64,000 nucleotides of DNA from Fallopia convolvulus (lineage: Eukaryota; Streptophyta; Magnoliopsida; Caryophyllales; Polygonaceae). Both the position numbers and the translations under genes were made by a program. The stretch is taken from positions 20,525,742-20,589,741 of the forward strand of contig OZ024720.1 in the NCBI GenBank assembly GCA_964016875.1, in the 5' to 3' direction. The number at the start of each line of letters is the position of its first letter. The stretch's first letter is position 1. Below are positions 1 to 9,994 of the stretch, one piece after another. The notes under the pieces are model-generated. The model made no database searches and was not told where the DNA came from. It saw only the letters and a list, made by a program, of their open reading frames with translations.

Positions 1-86
1 CCATTTTCCCTCCATTTCCCCTCACTCGCCCTTCCTCGCGCTTTTCGGCACTCACCATAGCCTAGTCCCCGGAACCCTAACAGCAT
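1..86. other. Unassigned left edge
   Basis: C-rich sequence with no ORF or recognised repeat. It lies just outside the left terminus of the MITE-like element and could be its host sequence. Confidence 0.3.
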
Positions 87-503
87 GTTTGGTTGGAGGG
101 GTTTTGAGGGATTTTAATGGAGGGGAGAAGAGGGATATAATTTCTCTTGTTTGGTTTAATTTTTAAGGAGAGAATTGGAAGGATTTGAGAATTAATTAGG
201 TGAAAATAAGGATAGAAAGGGAGGGGAATTGGATCTTTCCAATTTGGTGGAATTTGGATGAAAAATTCTACGTAACTTGAACTTGGTTCAGAATTTGAGT
301 AAATTTTTGAATTTTTTTAACCTCTTTTCCCTTACTTTCCTTTAAAATTAAAATTTTATCCAAACAGAAGAAGAGATTTCTCTCCCCTCCAACCAAACAC
401 AATCTAGATTAAATCCTTTCCTACCCTCCCCTTCTCCTCTTTTCCTAATTTTTTTATTTTTTCCCTCCCCTCACTTTCTCCCGTTAACACTTGTACCAAA
501 CAG
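87..503. mobile_element. MITE-like non-autonomous element
   Basis: A 15-bp exact inverted repeat, GTTTGGTTGGAGGGG at 87-101 and its complement at 384-398, lies within a longer imperfect foldback of purine-rich left and pyrimidine-rich right halves that runs to about 503. There is no ORF. The structure fits a miniature inverted-repeat element, but the exact ends, target duplication and superfamily are not clear. The true right end could be 398 or about 503. Confidence 0.45.
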
Positions 504-1403
504 GTTGTAAATGTGAAAGACCCGTGTCCACTCCCCTAGCGTCAGATCCAGCGTCCACCGGCCCCTTACCGCAAGCTCGCAAGCCTGACGACCCCGCTCC
601 ACCGCTTGTGACCGGCGCTCTGCCCCAGTTGAACCGGTCTGCCGTTTGTTACGTTCCTTGCGCAGGCCTGGCCATTCCCCCCCCCCCCCCCCAATCGCGG
701 AGCTCCGGTAGTATCGTCATAGCTTAGGGAGGCTAACAGTCTCCCGGCTTCCAAGGCAACTTCGGCTCGACCATTGGACATACTTACCAGTGCACACCGG
801 CGACCCCGGTGAACAAATACCTGACCTTTCTTTACATCTTTCTCCTCCCCTTTTCTTTGGCGGTGCCTTGTTTTACTTGTTTCGAGTTTGCTTTAGGGTG
901 TGTTGTTATTGGTTGTTTCTGCCGAGTTTGGTTTCTTCATACTGCTAGCTTCAATTTCTGGCATTGTTGTGGCTTGTTTCAGCTTGCTGTGTTGATCTTT
1001 TGCTGACCACTATTTAGTTGTATGTTGTTGTTGTACTTTGTTGTTGTCGTTTGTTTTAGCATACTTTTATTTCTGTTGTATGCTGGTTGTTATTGTTCCT
1101 TGTTGGGTGTTGAACTTCGCTTTCCTCTGTTGAACTTTGCTTTCCATTGTTGGTTGTTTCAGTTTGCCTTCTTTCTCCTATTGTCTGTTTTGTGGTTTCA
1201 GTTCCCTTTACTTGTTGTTGGTTGCGTGTTGTGGCCTTTTTGGCTGGTTTCCGTTGCTTGTTAGTGGGTGTCTTGGTTTGTGTTTAAGTGGCTTTCGGGT
1301 AAGCGGTGGCCACATATTATTTTTGGTGGTATTATTTTTTGTTGTTTTTGGTGTGTGTGTTTTGTGGTCTTTGTTGTAGGTGATGTCGACGTGAGAAGGA
1401 GAA
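504..1403 (+). other. Probable 5' untranslated region of the RTE LINE
   Basis: This segment runs directly into the RTE endonuclease sequence. It has a GC-rich first part (about 530-800) with a run of 16 C at 677-692, then a T/G-rich part (about 810-1400) poor in A. The short overlapping ORFs come from this skewed composition and look like no known protein. The right copy of the EN region (ending 10788) lacks this segment. Its assignment to the LINE is inferred from position and strand. Confidence 0.4.
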
Positions 1404-2197
1404 GTGCTTGTGTACAACTCTGTAGAGCTTTTTCACTCGATGGTTCTGCTAAAGTATAACAGGGATAGCCGAGGTAGAAGAGCAAGAACTTGCTTGAGAT
1501 TAGTAACTTGGAATATGGGGTCACTCACGGGAAAATCAATCGAGCTGGTCAAGATCCTACAACAACAGAACGTTGACATTGCATGCATCCAAGAGACTAA
1601 GTGGAAAGGTAACAAAGCACGGGAGATTGATGGGTGGAAGTTATGGTATGAAGGAGCGTCGAGTAGCAGAAACGGGGTGGGTATTCTGGTTGATGCCAAG
1701 TTGAGGGACAGTGTGGTCCAAGTGGATCGCAGAAGTGATCGACTACTGAGTATAAAGTTGGTGATTGGAGGAGAAGCATTAAAATGTCATAAGTGCCTAT
1801 GCCCCTCATGAAGGTTTAGATGGAGAAGCAAAGAGACGTTTTTAGGAAGACCTGAATGAGATGATGAGGAGTATCCCCGTGACGGAAAAGGTGGTGATAG
1901 GAGGTGATTTCAATGGCCACATCGGATGGTCGGGTGATGGTTATGAAGAAGTGCTTGGAGGTTTTTCTTTCGGTGATAGAAATGATGGAGGTTGGGACTT
2001 ACTTGAGTTCTCAATGGCCTCTGGTTGTGCAATAGCAAACTCTTGGTTCAAAAAGAAGGAGGAGCACTTGATTACCTACAAGAGTGCTCCAAACAAGACA
2101 CATATTGAATTTTTCTTGCTCAGAAGAAGGGACAAGAGGAGTTGCAGGGACTGTAAGATTATCCCAAACAATGGCCTTTCAACGCAACACAGGTTGT
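1404..2197 (+). pseudogene. RTE-clade LINE endonuclease domain, left copy (broken)
   Basis: This encodes the apurinic/apyrimidinic-type endonuclease of an RTE LINE, the enzyme that nicks target DNA to start target-primed reverse transcription. Visible motifs are TWNMGS (metal-binding Asn region), IQETKW (catalytic Glu) and GGDFNGHIG, followed by a form of the usual IDFFLL motif that here reads IEFFLL, so the conserved Asp is Glu. The frame is lost near 1800 and resumes at 1861. The coding sequence stops at HRLL, where the gypsy LTR begins at 2198. A near-identical copy in reverse orientation occupies 9995-10788. The protein cannot be functional. The family call is firm from the motif order. 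Confidence 0.88.
2193..2197. repeat. Target site duplication GTTGT (left gypsy insertion)
   Basis: GTTGT directly precedes the LTR terminus TGATGAGG. The complement ACAAC flanks both sides of the solo LTR at 8639-9994, so both LTRs mark the same integration event in the RTE sequence. Confidence 0.75.
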
Positions 2198-3553
2198 TGA
2201 TGAGGTATTTTTCAGTCATTTACCTATCAAAGAATCCTGACTTAACCAATCTGAGTAGAATGGTAAGCAAGGGTCGATCCCACAGAGACTCGTGTATGAA
2301 TGTTATTACTTAAGTGCCAAGTAACTAATATGGGGGGGTTTAGAATGATTAATCTAACCTAATATGCAAGAATAAAACTAACTATGAATGCAAAAGTTGA
2401 TTTTGCATATATAAGAGAGAAATATGTTCAACTAGTTAAATCCATCATAGATATGCTTATTGATCATCGATTCTCCTGATTTTCAATTCCCTTGAATAAT
2501 CTATCGTGGATTATTATCCAAAACTTTATAATTAGTTGAAAGAGCTAACAGTCTAAACAACCCTAATCATCTAATAACCTAGGACAACTCCTAGATTCAA
2601 TTAAACGACAGCTTTAAATCTAAAGTATCGATAGAAACAAATACTCAACGCAAACAGCTAATCAAGTTATCTGTCGTTTATTCCATCTACAATTGAATAG
2701 CCCGAACGGTTCCAAACAATTATAGTTGCTACTTTATCTAATCAATCCCGAACGGGACTTGACCAGATTAGTTGTAAATTAACCTAGAAATTCTATTAGG
2801 TAGCTAATCTAACAAAACCCTAGAATAATTCTGATTCAATTAAGCACAGGGAATAAAACCTATTCAAGTTGTTGAGAATCAATCAAAACTCACAATAATA
2901 TGCAATATATGATTTCAATAACTAGTCAAACACAAAGGAAATTAGCAATGCATAATTAAAATAAAATCAAACTTACAAGAGGTTCAAAGATTACTCCTTT
3001 GAGGAAACTCTCCCCAAAGAAACCCTAGCCTCCAAAGTTATGATAATGATTGAGAGAGAAAACTAAAAACAAGGTTTAAATACCCTAAAATATCCAAATA
3101 TCAAATTACCCCGAAATTACATCAACTAGTCGGAAAACATATAACCAAAGCCCAACTCGAAGCCCAATTGATCAGCCCAACCTTCTCGCAACGAAACAGA
3201 GTGGCGCGGGCATTCCCAGGGTGCCGCGGCCGCGCCATGTTGCTCACCAGCCCGCGCCACCAATGCTGGCGTGGCTTACTTGTCGCTTCATCCTGTTGGA
3301 CTTTAGTTCTTCATATCTACTTCTTCAATCTTCATTGCAACACCTCCTAGCTTCTTTTACTCGTCCACCACGGCCATGGTCAATCTGCACTCGCCCCGCT
3401 GTTGCTCCTGAACCTAAAAACATGTAAAACCGAGCAAACCAACGCATAATACCCGACAACACAAAAACCTAAAAACTACATAAAAGCTAACCAAAAACTA
3501 ACCAAAACATATATAAAACATGCATCTAAACTACTCCTATATGCAAGCTATCA
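2198..3553 (-). repeat. 3' LTR of the gypsy element (1356 bp)
   Basis: The LTR runs from TGATAGCTTGC (minus-strand start, 3553) to CCTCATCA (2198), with the standard TG...CA ends. It equals the solo LTR at 8639-9994 in length and nearly in sequence, and it differs visibly more from the element's own 5' LTR remnant at 7666-7930. Small ORFs inside it are not conserved. Confidence 0.85.
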
Positions 3554-3566
3554 AATTCCCCCATGC
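3554..3566 (-). other. Polypurine tract of the gypsy element
   Basis: On the minus strand GCATGGGGGAATT directly abuts the 3' LTR start TGATAGC. This is the expected position and composition of the primer for plus-strand DNA synthesis. Confidence 0.75.
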
Positions 3567-5159
3567 TTAACCCTTGCTTGTCCTCAAGCAAGACATAAAT
3601 CCAATCATACCATAGAAATGCAATCTTACATCCATCTCAAGTCACACAAACATTTCACATATGATTAAAAACTCAACCAAGACTTCTCAGCATGCATTAT
3701 GACTAGCAAAAAGTAAAGACCATTCATTCATTCTAGACCTCACCGAGGAAATTGTGTTTTGCACTCAAAAATCTCAAGTGTTTAAGGGTATGTGTTTCAC
3801 TCAAAATCAACCATGAAAACTAGAATACCATAAGCTTGCATCAGAGTTCTAAATCTCCACCGTTGGGGATCAAATACATAACAAAAATCATGAGGTCTTT
3901 TTCCGGCTTGTAATGGGGCCAAGGTAAAGAGAAATTTGGAAGGGATCATATTTGACATGTGGTGCTAAATCCGGGATAAAGAACTAATCCTAAACCCAAA
4001 CTTTACACTTCTTTTTTTCTTACTTCTTCAAAACTCTTCTCTCTCAGCACCATACATTTACATTCAAACACTTTGCTTCTTTTTTCTTTTTCTTTCTTCC
4101 TTCTTTTTCTCTTTTCAACTCTTTCTTTCATACTAATGAAGACTACTAACATTTAAGCTCAATTTTTCTTTTGCTTAATTTGCAACAAACTTCATATTCA
4201 TTTTTTTCTTTCACTTTGAAACCAAGAGTTTTATTTCCTCTTTTTCCACCTTTTCATCCAACTCCCCCATACTTATACATAACTCACACAAAACAAAAAC
4301 ACAGCCTAAAGTCCTAAATCCCGGATCCTGGGTCAAGCTTATTAGGCTAGGGAAATTTTGTGGAGCTATCAAAAATAGGCTTAAAGCTTAAAAGAAATGA
4401 GGTGTCAAGAACATGGATCTTGTAAGGTAGGAAGGGAAATAATAAGCTAATAAGAAACATTGCTTCAATCATTTTAATGCTATGCATTCAATCATATAAA
4501 ACAGCCCCGAAATAGAGTATTAACGCAAGTTCTAGAGCTAGATAATCATGGTGATACACCCAAGAATGTAAAGAACAAATATATCATGAAAGGCCAAAAA
4601 TAATCTCACAAGGCTAACTTTTTGTGTCTAGAACTTCAGAATGACTCAACTACTCAAGCCAAATACATGCTCCATCCTATAATCAAGTCATTTAATCAAT
4701 GATCATGCTTATATCATATCAACTTCAGTAAATCATGCAAATCATGGGTTAGAATTTATACTTAACATAGAAACACAAGAGGAATTAAACAATAGGGAAA
4801 TAAGAACCTAAATGCAATATTTTTGTATTTTTTCTCAAATTTTTCTGATCTTTTTTTCTATTTTTCAAGATTTTAATTAATGCATGCAAATATTTAAATA
4901 TGCCCTAAACTAATGTAACTATATGCAATGCACAAGTAATCCCCTTCCCCCATGCTTAAAACATACTTTGTCCCCAAAGTATAGTAAAAAGTAAAGGAAA
5001 GAGAAAAACTCACAAAGAAACTAGCTATCCGGGTAACGCGGCGGGAAATCCGACAGTGGTGATTCTTCGGGTTATCAATCTTCAAACCTGGGATATCTAA
5101 ACACACACAAAAACTACCTAAAAAGCAAAAGATTATAATTGAAAAATAAAACTACTATA
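3567..5159 (-). other. Non-coding 3' internal region of the gypsy element
   Basis: About 1.6 kb between the polypurine tract and the coding part, AT-rich with pyrimidine runs. No ORF resembles a pol or env domain. A 70-residue ORF at 4894-5106 (minus) shows no family features. A second purine/pyrimidine patch, CCCCCATGCTTAAAAC, occurs near 4948 and resembles the primary polypurine tract. Confidence 0.6.
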
Positions 5160-5215
5160 AGCTTTGGGTTGCCTCCCACGAAGCGCTTATTTAACGTCTT
5201 TAGCTTGACGTAAAA
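5160..5215 (-). other. Conserved post-pol block of Athila/Tat elements
   Basis: On the minus strand the segment reads as GACGTTAAATAAGCGCTT followed by GTGGGAGGCAACCC. I recognise this as the conserved block found after the pol gene in many Athila/Tat-type elements. Here it sits immediately after the protease remnant, which supports loss of the RT, RNase H and integrase genes. Confidence 0.55.
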
Positions 5216-5221
5216 AGGATA

Positions 5222-6141
5222 TTAAGAAGGATTTGTGTTATGGAATTCGATCTCCTTCCCATCGAATCCCATCTTCAAGATGCCCTAGGGAATATCAATA
5301 ATAGAGTTTGCAGTCTTTAAGAACGGTCTCCCTAGCAGCATAGGCGCTTTTTCATTCCCCGATCCCATGTCTAAAATCAGGAAATCAGCTGGAAATACCA
5401 AGGAATCCACTTTGACCAACACATCCTCAAGCTTCCCTTTTGGACTAACAGTGGAATAATCAGCTACTCAATGATGGTCAGAGTTTCCTTCAGAGGTCCC
5501 ATATCAAGTTTCTCATACAAGGAGTAAGGCATGACATTGACCGATGCACCCAAATCAATTAAAGCCTCATTCACCTTGGTGCCCCCGATCATACAAGGAA
5601 TGGTGAACATGCCAGGGTCGCTACACTTCTCAGGCAAACGCTTCTGAAACACAGCAGACACATGTTCTTTCTCTTTAACTTGCTTCTTGCTCCTCTCTTT
5701 TTGACCCCTCTTGATAGTGCACAACGCCTTCAAAAATTTAGCATAACGGGGCACACTTTTGATCAATTTCAACAATGGCACATTGACTCCACAAGCACTA
5801 AACGTTTCAAAGAGTTCCTTGTCATTCTTCAACTTCCGGGTCTCTTTCAAAGCTTCTGGGAATGGTGGAACAGGCGTGTAAAGCTTCGGATCGGAACTCG
5901 GGAAAGTCACCGTCGGCGCGACCTTTGAAACAAGTGGAGCGGGCGCGCCACACCCATGCCGCGGGCGCGCTTCAGCCGCCGCGGCCGCGACGTCCTCATG
6001 TTTGCCCGCGTCCCGAACCTCGAACTCCCTGGCGACTTTAGGCGGGCTTGGGTCACTATGGCGCGGGCGCGCCACTTCATGTTGGAGCCCACGCTCTACT
6101 AGAACTCCGTGGTATTCATCAATGACGTGCTTAATTTTTGT
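5222..6141 (-). pseudogene. Aspartic protease region of the gypsy element (broken)
   Basis: This would cleave the Gag polyprotein. The minus-strand ORF at 6075-5464 has a linker rich in Arg, Pro and Ala (sequence of unusually high GC), then the family-specific stretch DPGMFTIPCMIGG and the active-site segment ALIDLGASVNVMP, in which the usual DTGAS/DLGAS is kept. A stop follows LTIIE at 5464. The rest of the domain, including LGRPFLKTA, can be read in another frame down to about 5222. The protein is therefore split by at least one frameshift or stop. Gag lies directly upstream. The downstream pol domains are absent. Confidence 0.8.
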
Positions 6142-7588
6142 CTATGTCTTGTACAACTGTCCAACCACAGGTTTACTGCAAATGGAGATAAAACTCACAT
6201 TCTGCCTCGGATTGAGCTCTGTCTGTGAGGGCAATTTACTGGACTCTCTAGCCTCCAATTTGCTCACTGCATTAGCAATTTGACTGACTTGGTTCTCCAA
6301 GTTTTTAATGCTAGACTTGGTCTCTTGTTGAAGCTGATTCAAAGAGCCATGCATTGTAGAAACGGTCTGAGTCAGATTTCTGATCATCTCTTCAGTGGAC
6401 ATAGCATTCTGATTCATTTCCTGAGCCTGAGGTTGGAAAGGTGGTTTGTAATGAGCTTGGCCACCTTGATTGTTGAACTGCTGATTGCTTGAATTGCCAT
6501 ACCTCAGATTAGGATGATCCTTCCAACCTGGATTGTAGGTGTTGGAGAAGGGGTCATACTTCGGCCTAGGTGGTCCATATACTCCCGCTGCATTCACTTC
6601 AACATTTTGATCTTGAAGTGTAGGGCATGAATCAGTGGGATGCATGTTATCAAAACAAATCTCACATGATTTCACCTGTTGTCTACCACCTTGTTGCAAA
6701 AGCTGCTTCATCATCATTTTCAATTCAGTGACTTCATCTTGGATTCTTGTATTAGCCACCACTGAATTTGCAGCTCTCGAGCTAGTCTCTTTTCTGAACT
6801 GTCTTATGCCCTCAGACAGTTGTGTAAACAGGTCAAACGCAGCAGCAGGAGGTATTGTTGAGAATGTGACCCTGGCAAGCTGCATTGACCATTCTTCTCT
6901 TATCATCCAAGAGGCCATTGAAAAGATATAGAATCATGTCTTGATCAGTGTAGCCATGGAAAGGACAGCTGGCTACCAACCTCTTGAACCTCTCATAGTA
7001 TTCGTACAAGGACTCATTAGCTTCTTGTTCGATGTTACTGATTCGCTTTTTCAGATCGTTGAGCCTTGTAGCAGGGAAGTACTTCTCCAGAAAAGCTTCC
7101 TTCATCTTAGCCCATGTATCAATACTTCCCGGAGCCAAGTAGTAAAACCAGTCTTTAGCCTGATCCTTGAGAGAAAAAGGAAAGGCCCTCAGCGCGATCT
7201 GGTCATGAGTCACATCAGCAGGCTTCATGCTGGAGCACACAGCATGAAATTCAAAAAGATGCTTGTTGGGGTCGTCACCACTATGCCCATGGAATGAAGG
7301 CAAAAGGTGGATCAACCCGGATTTCAGCTCAAACTTGACTCCCTCACCGAGAGCAAGGAATTGCACCGCCAATGACTGTTGTGTCAGATTTGGTGCAGTC
7401 AACTGTCTCAGAGTTTGGTCACCCATCTCAGCAGATTCAGCATATTTAGATTCAGAGTCAGATTCTTCAAGAAAGAACGGCAAGGCCTGAAAGTGATTCC
7501 GGATTTCCTTTCTTAGCTTGAAGAGTGTCCTGTCAATATCTGGATCAAAAAGTAGAGGAGGTGAGTTAGTAGCACGGGTATGAACCAT
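6142..7588 (-). pseudogene. Gag of Athila/Tat-type Ty3/gypsy element (frameshifted)
   Basis: This is the capsid/nucleocapsid precursor that packages element RNA. The first ORF (7588-6833, 251 aa) begins MVHTRATNSPP and contains the retrotransposon Gag core: FPFSLKDQAKDWFYYLAPGS, then FLEKYFPATR and SLYEYYERFKRL. A second ORF (6918-6142) continues in another frame with a CEICFDNMHPTDSCP zinc-knuckle-like segment, a Gln/Asn-rich stretch and a predicted coiled coil near SIKNLENQVSQIANAVSKLE. One frameshift near 6850-6900 separates them. The start at 7588 is the first Met after the primer site and suits the family. Confidence in lineage is good; function is lost or would need a frameshift. Confidence 0.83.
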
Positions 7589-7643
7589 ATAACAGGTTCA
7601 TACCCAAAACAGCACAAAAGTAATAACCACAAATAGCGACGAG

Positions 7644-7661
7644 TCCTCGGCAACGGCGCCA
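7644..7661 (-). other. Primer-binding site (Asp-tRNA type)
   Basis: On the minus strand the site reads TGGCGCCGTTGCCGAGGA, four bases inside the LTR end. This is the primer site typical of Athila/Tat elements, usually assigned to tRNA-Asp. It fixes the element's orientation as minus. Confidence 0.8.
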
Positions 7662-7665
7662 AATT

Positions 7666-7930
7666 TGATGAGGTATTTTTCAGTCGTTTACCTATCAAAG
7701 AATCCTGTCTTAACCAATCTGAGTAGAATGGTAAGCAAGGGTTGATCCCACAAAGACTCGTGTATGAATGTTATTACTTAAGTGCCAAGTAACTAATATG
7801 GGGTTTTTTTAGAATGATTAATCTAACTTAATATGCGAGAATAAAACTAACTATGAATGCAAAAGTTGATTTTGAATATATATGAGAGAAATATGTTCAA
7901 CTAGTTAAATTCATCATAGATATGCTTATT
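7666..7930 (-). repeat. Truncated 5' LTR of the gypsy element
   Basis: About 265 bp match the 3' LTR from TGATGAGG (compare 2198-2462), with several substitutions and small indels. The match stops abruptly after TATGCTTATT at 7930, where a short chain of copied fragments begins. Confidence 0.82.
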
Positions 7931-7983
7931 GTGCTGTTTTGGGTATGAACTTAGTCACCGTGTCGGACAACCAATTTGGTTTT
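7931..7983. other. Chain of short copied fragments at the rearrangement junction
   Basis: Positions 7931-7950 are the exact reverse complement of 7596-7615, a 20-base piece from just upstream of gag. Positions 7950-7983 match 10788-10821, the start of the RTE RT segment, for 34 bases. The EN copy then begins within the T run at 7980. Short templated inserts joined by tiny overlaps are typical of replication template switching. Confidence 0.75.
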
Positions 7984-8255
7984 TCACTCGATGGTTCTGC
8001 TAAAGTATAACAGGGATAGCCGAGGTAGAAGAGCAAGAACTTGCTTGAGATTAGTAACTTGGAATGTGGGGTCACTCACGGGAAAATCAATCGAGCTGGT
8101 CAAGATCCTACAACAACAGAACGTTGACATTGCATGCATCCAAGAGACTAAGTGGAAAGGTAACAAAGCACGGGAGATTGATGGGTGGAAGTTATGGTAT
8201 GAAGGAGCGTCGAGTAGCAGAAACGGGGTGGGTATTCTGGTTGATGCCAAGTTGA
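7980..8255 (+). repeat. Left arm of a 276-bp perfect palindrome (RTE endonuclease fragment)
   Basis: This segment corresponds to RTE endonuclease sequence 1429-1701 and carries the TWNVGS, IQETKW and SSRNGVGILVDAK motifs in frame. It is followed after 13 bases by its own reverse complement. It starts inside the domain and ends inside it, so no complete protein is encoded. Confidence 0.88.
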
Positions 8256-8268
8256 TGGGTGGGGTCCC

Positions 8269-8544
8269 TCAACTTGGCATCAACCAGAATACCCACCCCG
8301 TTTCTGCTACTCGACGCTCCTTCATACCATAACTTCCACCCATCAATCTCCCGTGCTTTGTTACCTTTCCACTTAGTCTCTTGGATGCATGCAATGTCAA
8401 CGTTCTGTTGTTGTAGGATCTTGACCAGCTCGATTGATTTTCCCGTGAGTGACCCCACATTCCAAGTTACTAATCTCAAGCAAGTTCTTGCTCTTCTACC
8501 TCGGCTATCCCTGTTATACTTTAGCAGAACCATCGAGTGAAAAA
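8269..8544 (-). repeat. Right arm of the 276-bp perfect palindrome
   Basis: Reverse complement of 7980-8255. I found no mismatch by eye, and overlapping reading frames from the two arms give identical peptides. The 13-base spacer (8256-8268) holds TGGGTGG, which also occurs downstream of GATTGA in the EN sequence, and GTCCC, which continues the EN sequence past the right arm. Confidence 0.88.
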
Positions 8545-8638
8545 GCTCTCGTTTAGACGCCCCCATTTGATCCTCGGTTGCCTCTCACTAGCAGTTCTCC
8601 CCTTTCTACGAACCCAGTCTAAGTCCATGACCAACAAC
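8545..8638 (-). pseudogene. RTE LINE linker between endonuclease and RT (fragment)
   Basis: On the minus strand this encodes LLVMDLDWVRRKGRTASERQ and then PRIKWGRLN, the conserved basic linker that follows the endonuclease in plant RTE elements. It continues exactly from HRLL at the other side of the solo LTR, with ACAAC duplicated. This shows that the gypsy element inserted between HRLL and VMD of an RTE copy. At 8545 the linker jumps back to the start of the EN fragment. Confidence 0.72.
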
Positions 8639-9994
8639 TGATAGCTTGCATATAGGAGTAGTTTAGATGCATGTTTTATATATGTTTTGGTTAGGTTTTG
8701 GTTAGCTTTTATGTAGTTTTTAGGTTTTTGTGTTGTCGGGTATTATGCGCTGGTTTGCTCGGTTTTACATGTTTTTAGGTTCAGGAGCAACAGCGGGGCG
8801 AGTGCAGATTGACCATGGCGGTGGTGGACGAGTAAAAAAAGCTAGGAGGTGTTGCAATGAAGACTGAAGAAGTAGATATGAAGAACTAAAGTCCAACGGG
8901 ATGAAGCGACAAGTAAGCCACACCAGCATTGGTGGCGCGGGCTGGTGAGCAACATGGCGCGGCCGCGGCACCCTGGGAATTCCCGCGCCACTCTGTTCCG
9001 TTGCGAGAAGGTTGGGCCGATCAATTGGGCTTCGAGTTGGGCTTTGGTTATATGTTTTTCGACTAGTTGATGTAATTTCGGGGTAATTTGATATTTGGAT
9101 ATTTTAGGGTATTTAAACCTTGTTTTTAGTTTTCTCTCTCAATCATTATCATAACTTTGGAGGCTAGGGTTTCTTTGGGGAGAGTTTCCTCAAAGGAGTA
9201 ATCTTTGAACCTCTTGTAAGTTTGATTTTATTTTAATTATGCATTGCTAATTTCCTTTGTGTTTGACTAGTTATTGAAATCATAGATTGCGTATTATTGT
9301 GAGTTTTTATTGATTCTCAACAACTTGAATAGGTTTTATTCCCTGTGCTTAATTGAATCAGAATTATTCTAGGGTTTTGTTAGATTAGCTACCTAATAGA
9401 ATTTCTAGGTTAATTTACAACTAATCTGATCAAGTCTCGTTCGGGATTGATTAGATAAAGTAGCAACTATAATTGTTTGGACCCGTTCCGGCTATTCAGT
9501 TGTAGAGGGAATAAACCACAGATAACTTGATTAGCTGTTTGCGTTGAGTATTTGTTTCTATCGATAGTTTAGACTTAAAGCTGCCGTTTAATTGAATCTA
9601 GGCGTTGTCCTAGGTTATTAGATGATTAGGGTTGTTTAGACTGTAAACTCTTTCAACTAATTATAAAGTTTTGGATGATAATCCACGATAGATTATTCAA
9701 GGGAATTGAAAATCAGGAGAATCGATGATCAATAAGCATATCTATGATGGATTTAACTAGTTGAACATATTTCTCTCTTATATATGCAAAATCAACTTTT
9801 GCATTCATAGTTAGTTTTATTCTTGCATATTAGGTTAGATTAATCATTCTAAACCCCCCCATATTAGTTACTTGGCACTTAAGTAATAACATTCATACAC
9901 GAGTCTCTGTGGGATCGACCCTTGCTTACCATTCTACTCAGATTGGTTAAGTCAGGATTCTTTGATAGGTAAATGACTGAAAAATACCTCATCA
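8639..9994 (+). mobile_element. Solo LTR (1356 bp) of the gypsy family
   Basis: The sequence runs from TGATAGCTTGC to ACCTCATCA with ACAAC at 8634-8638 and 9995-9999. It has the same length as the LTR at 2198-3553 and is its near-identical reverse complement. No internal sequence remains, so it is a product of recombination between two LTRs, or a copy of such a product. It lies within the RTE sequence at the same base as the left insertion. Confidence 0.87.

Larger units (their letters stand above)
1404..3553 (+). repeat. Left arm of a ~2.15-kb inverted repeat
   Basis: This arm is RTE endonuclease plus a complete 1356-bp gypsy LTR. It recurs in reverse complement at 8639-10788 with the LTR at the identical insertion point. 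Only scattered differences are seen by eye, for example AIANSW versus VIANSW and IEFF versus IDFF in the translations. The central spacer is about 5.1 kb. Confidence 0.85.
2198..7930 (-). mobile_element. Non-autonomous Athila/Tat-type Ty3/gypsy element (gag-PR only), inserted in RTE
   Basis: Read on the minus strand this has a truncated 5' LTR (7930-7666), an Asp-tRNA-type primer site (7661-7644), gag, protease, a long non-coding segment, a polypurine tract and a complete 3' LTR (3553-2198). No reverse transcriptase, RNase H or integrase motif lies between the protease and the polypurine tract. The protease is followed almost at once by the conserved purine-rich block that in Athila/Tat elements comes after pol. 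It therefore resembles the gag-only terminal-repeat elements (TR-GAG) that depend on proteins from autonomous relatives. The 5' LTR end is lost in a rearrangement at 7930. Confidence 0.82.

Noticed and set aside
677..692. Run of 16 C as a functional site
   Set aside because: Simple homopolymer, often unstable in sequencing; no supporting context.
491..1459. Several overlapping ORFs of 60-90 codons on both strands
   Set aside because: They arise from skewed T/G and C-rich composition, lack conserved motifs and overlap one another. Treated as LINE 5' region.
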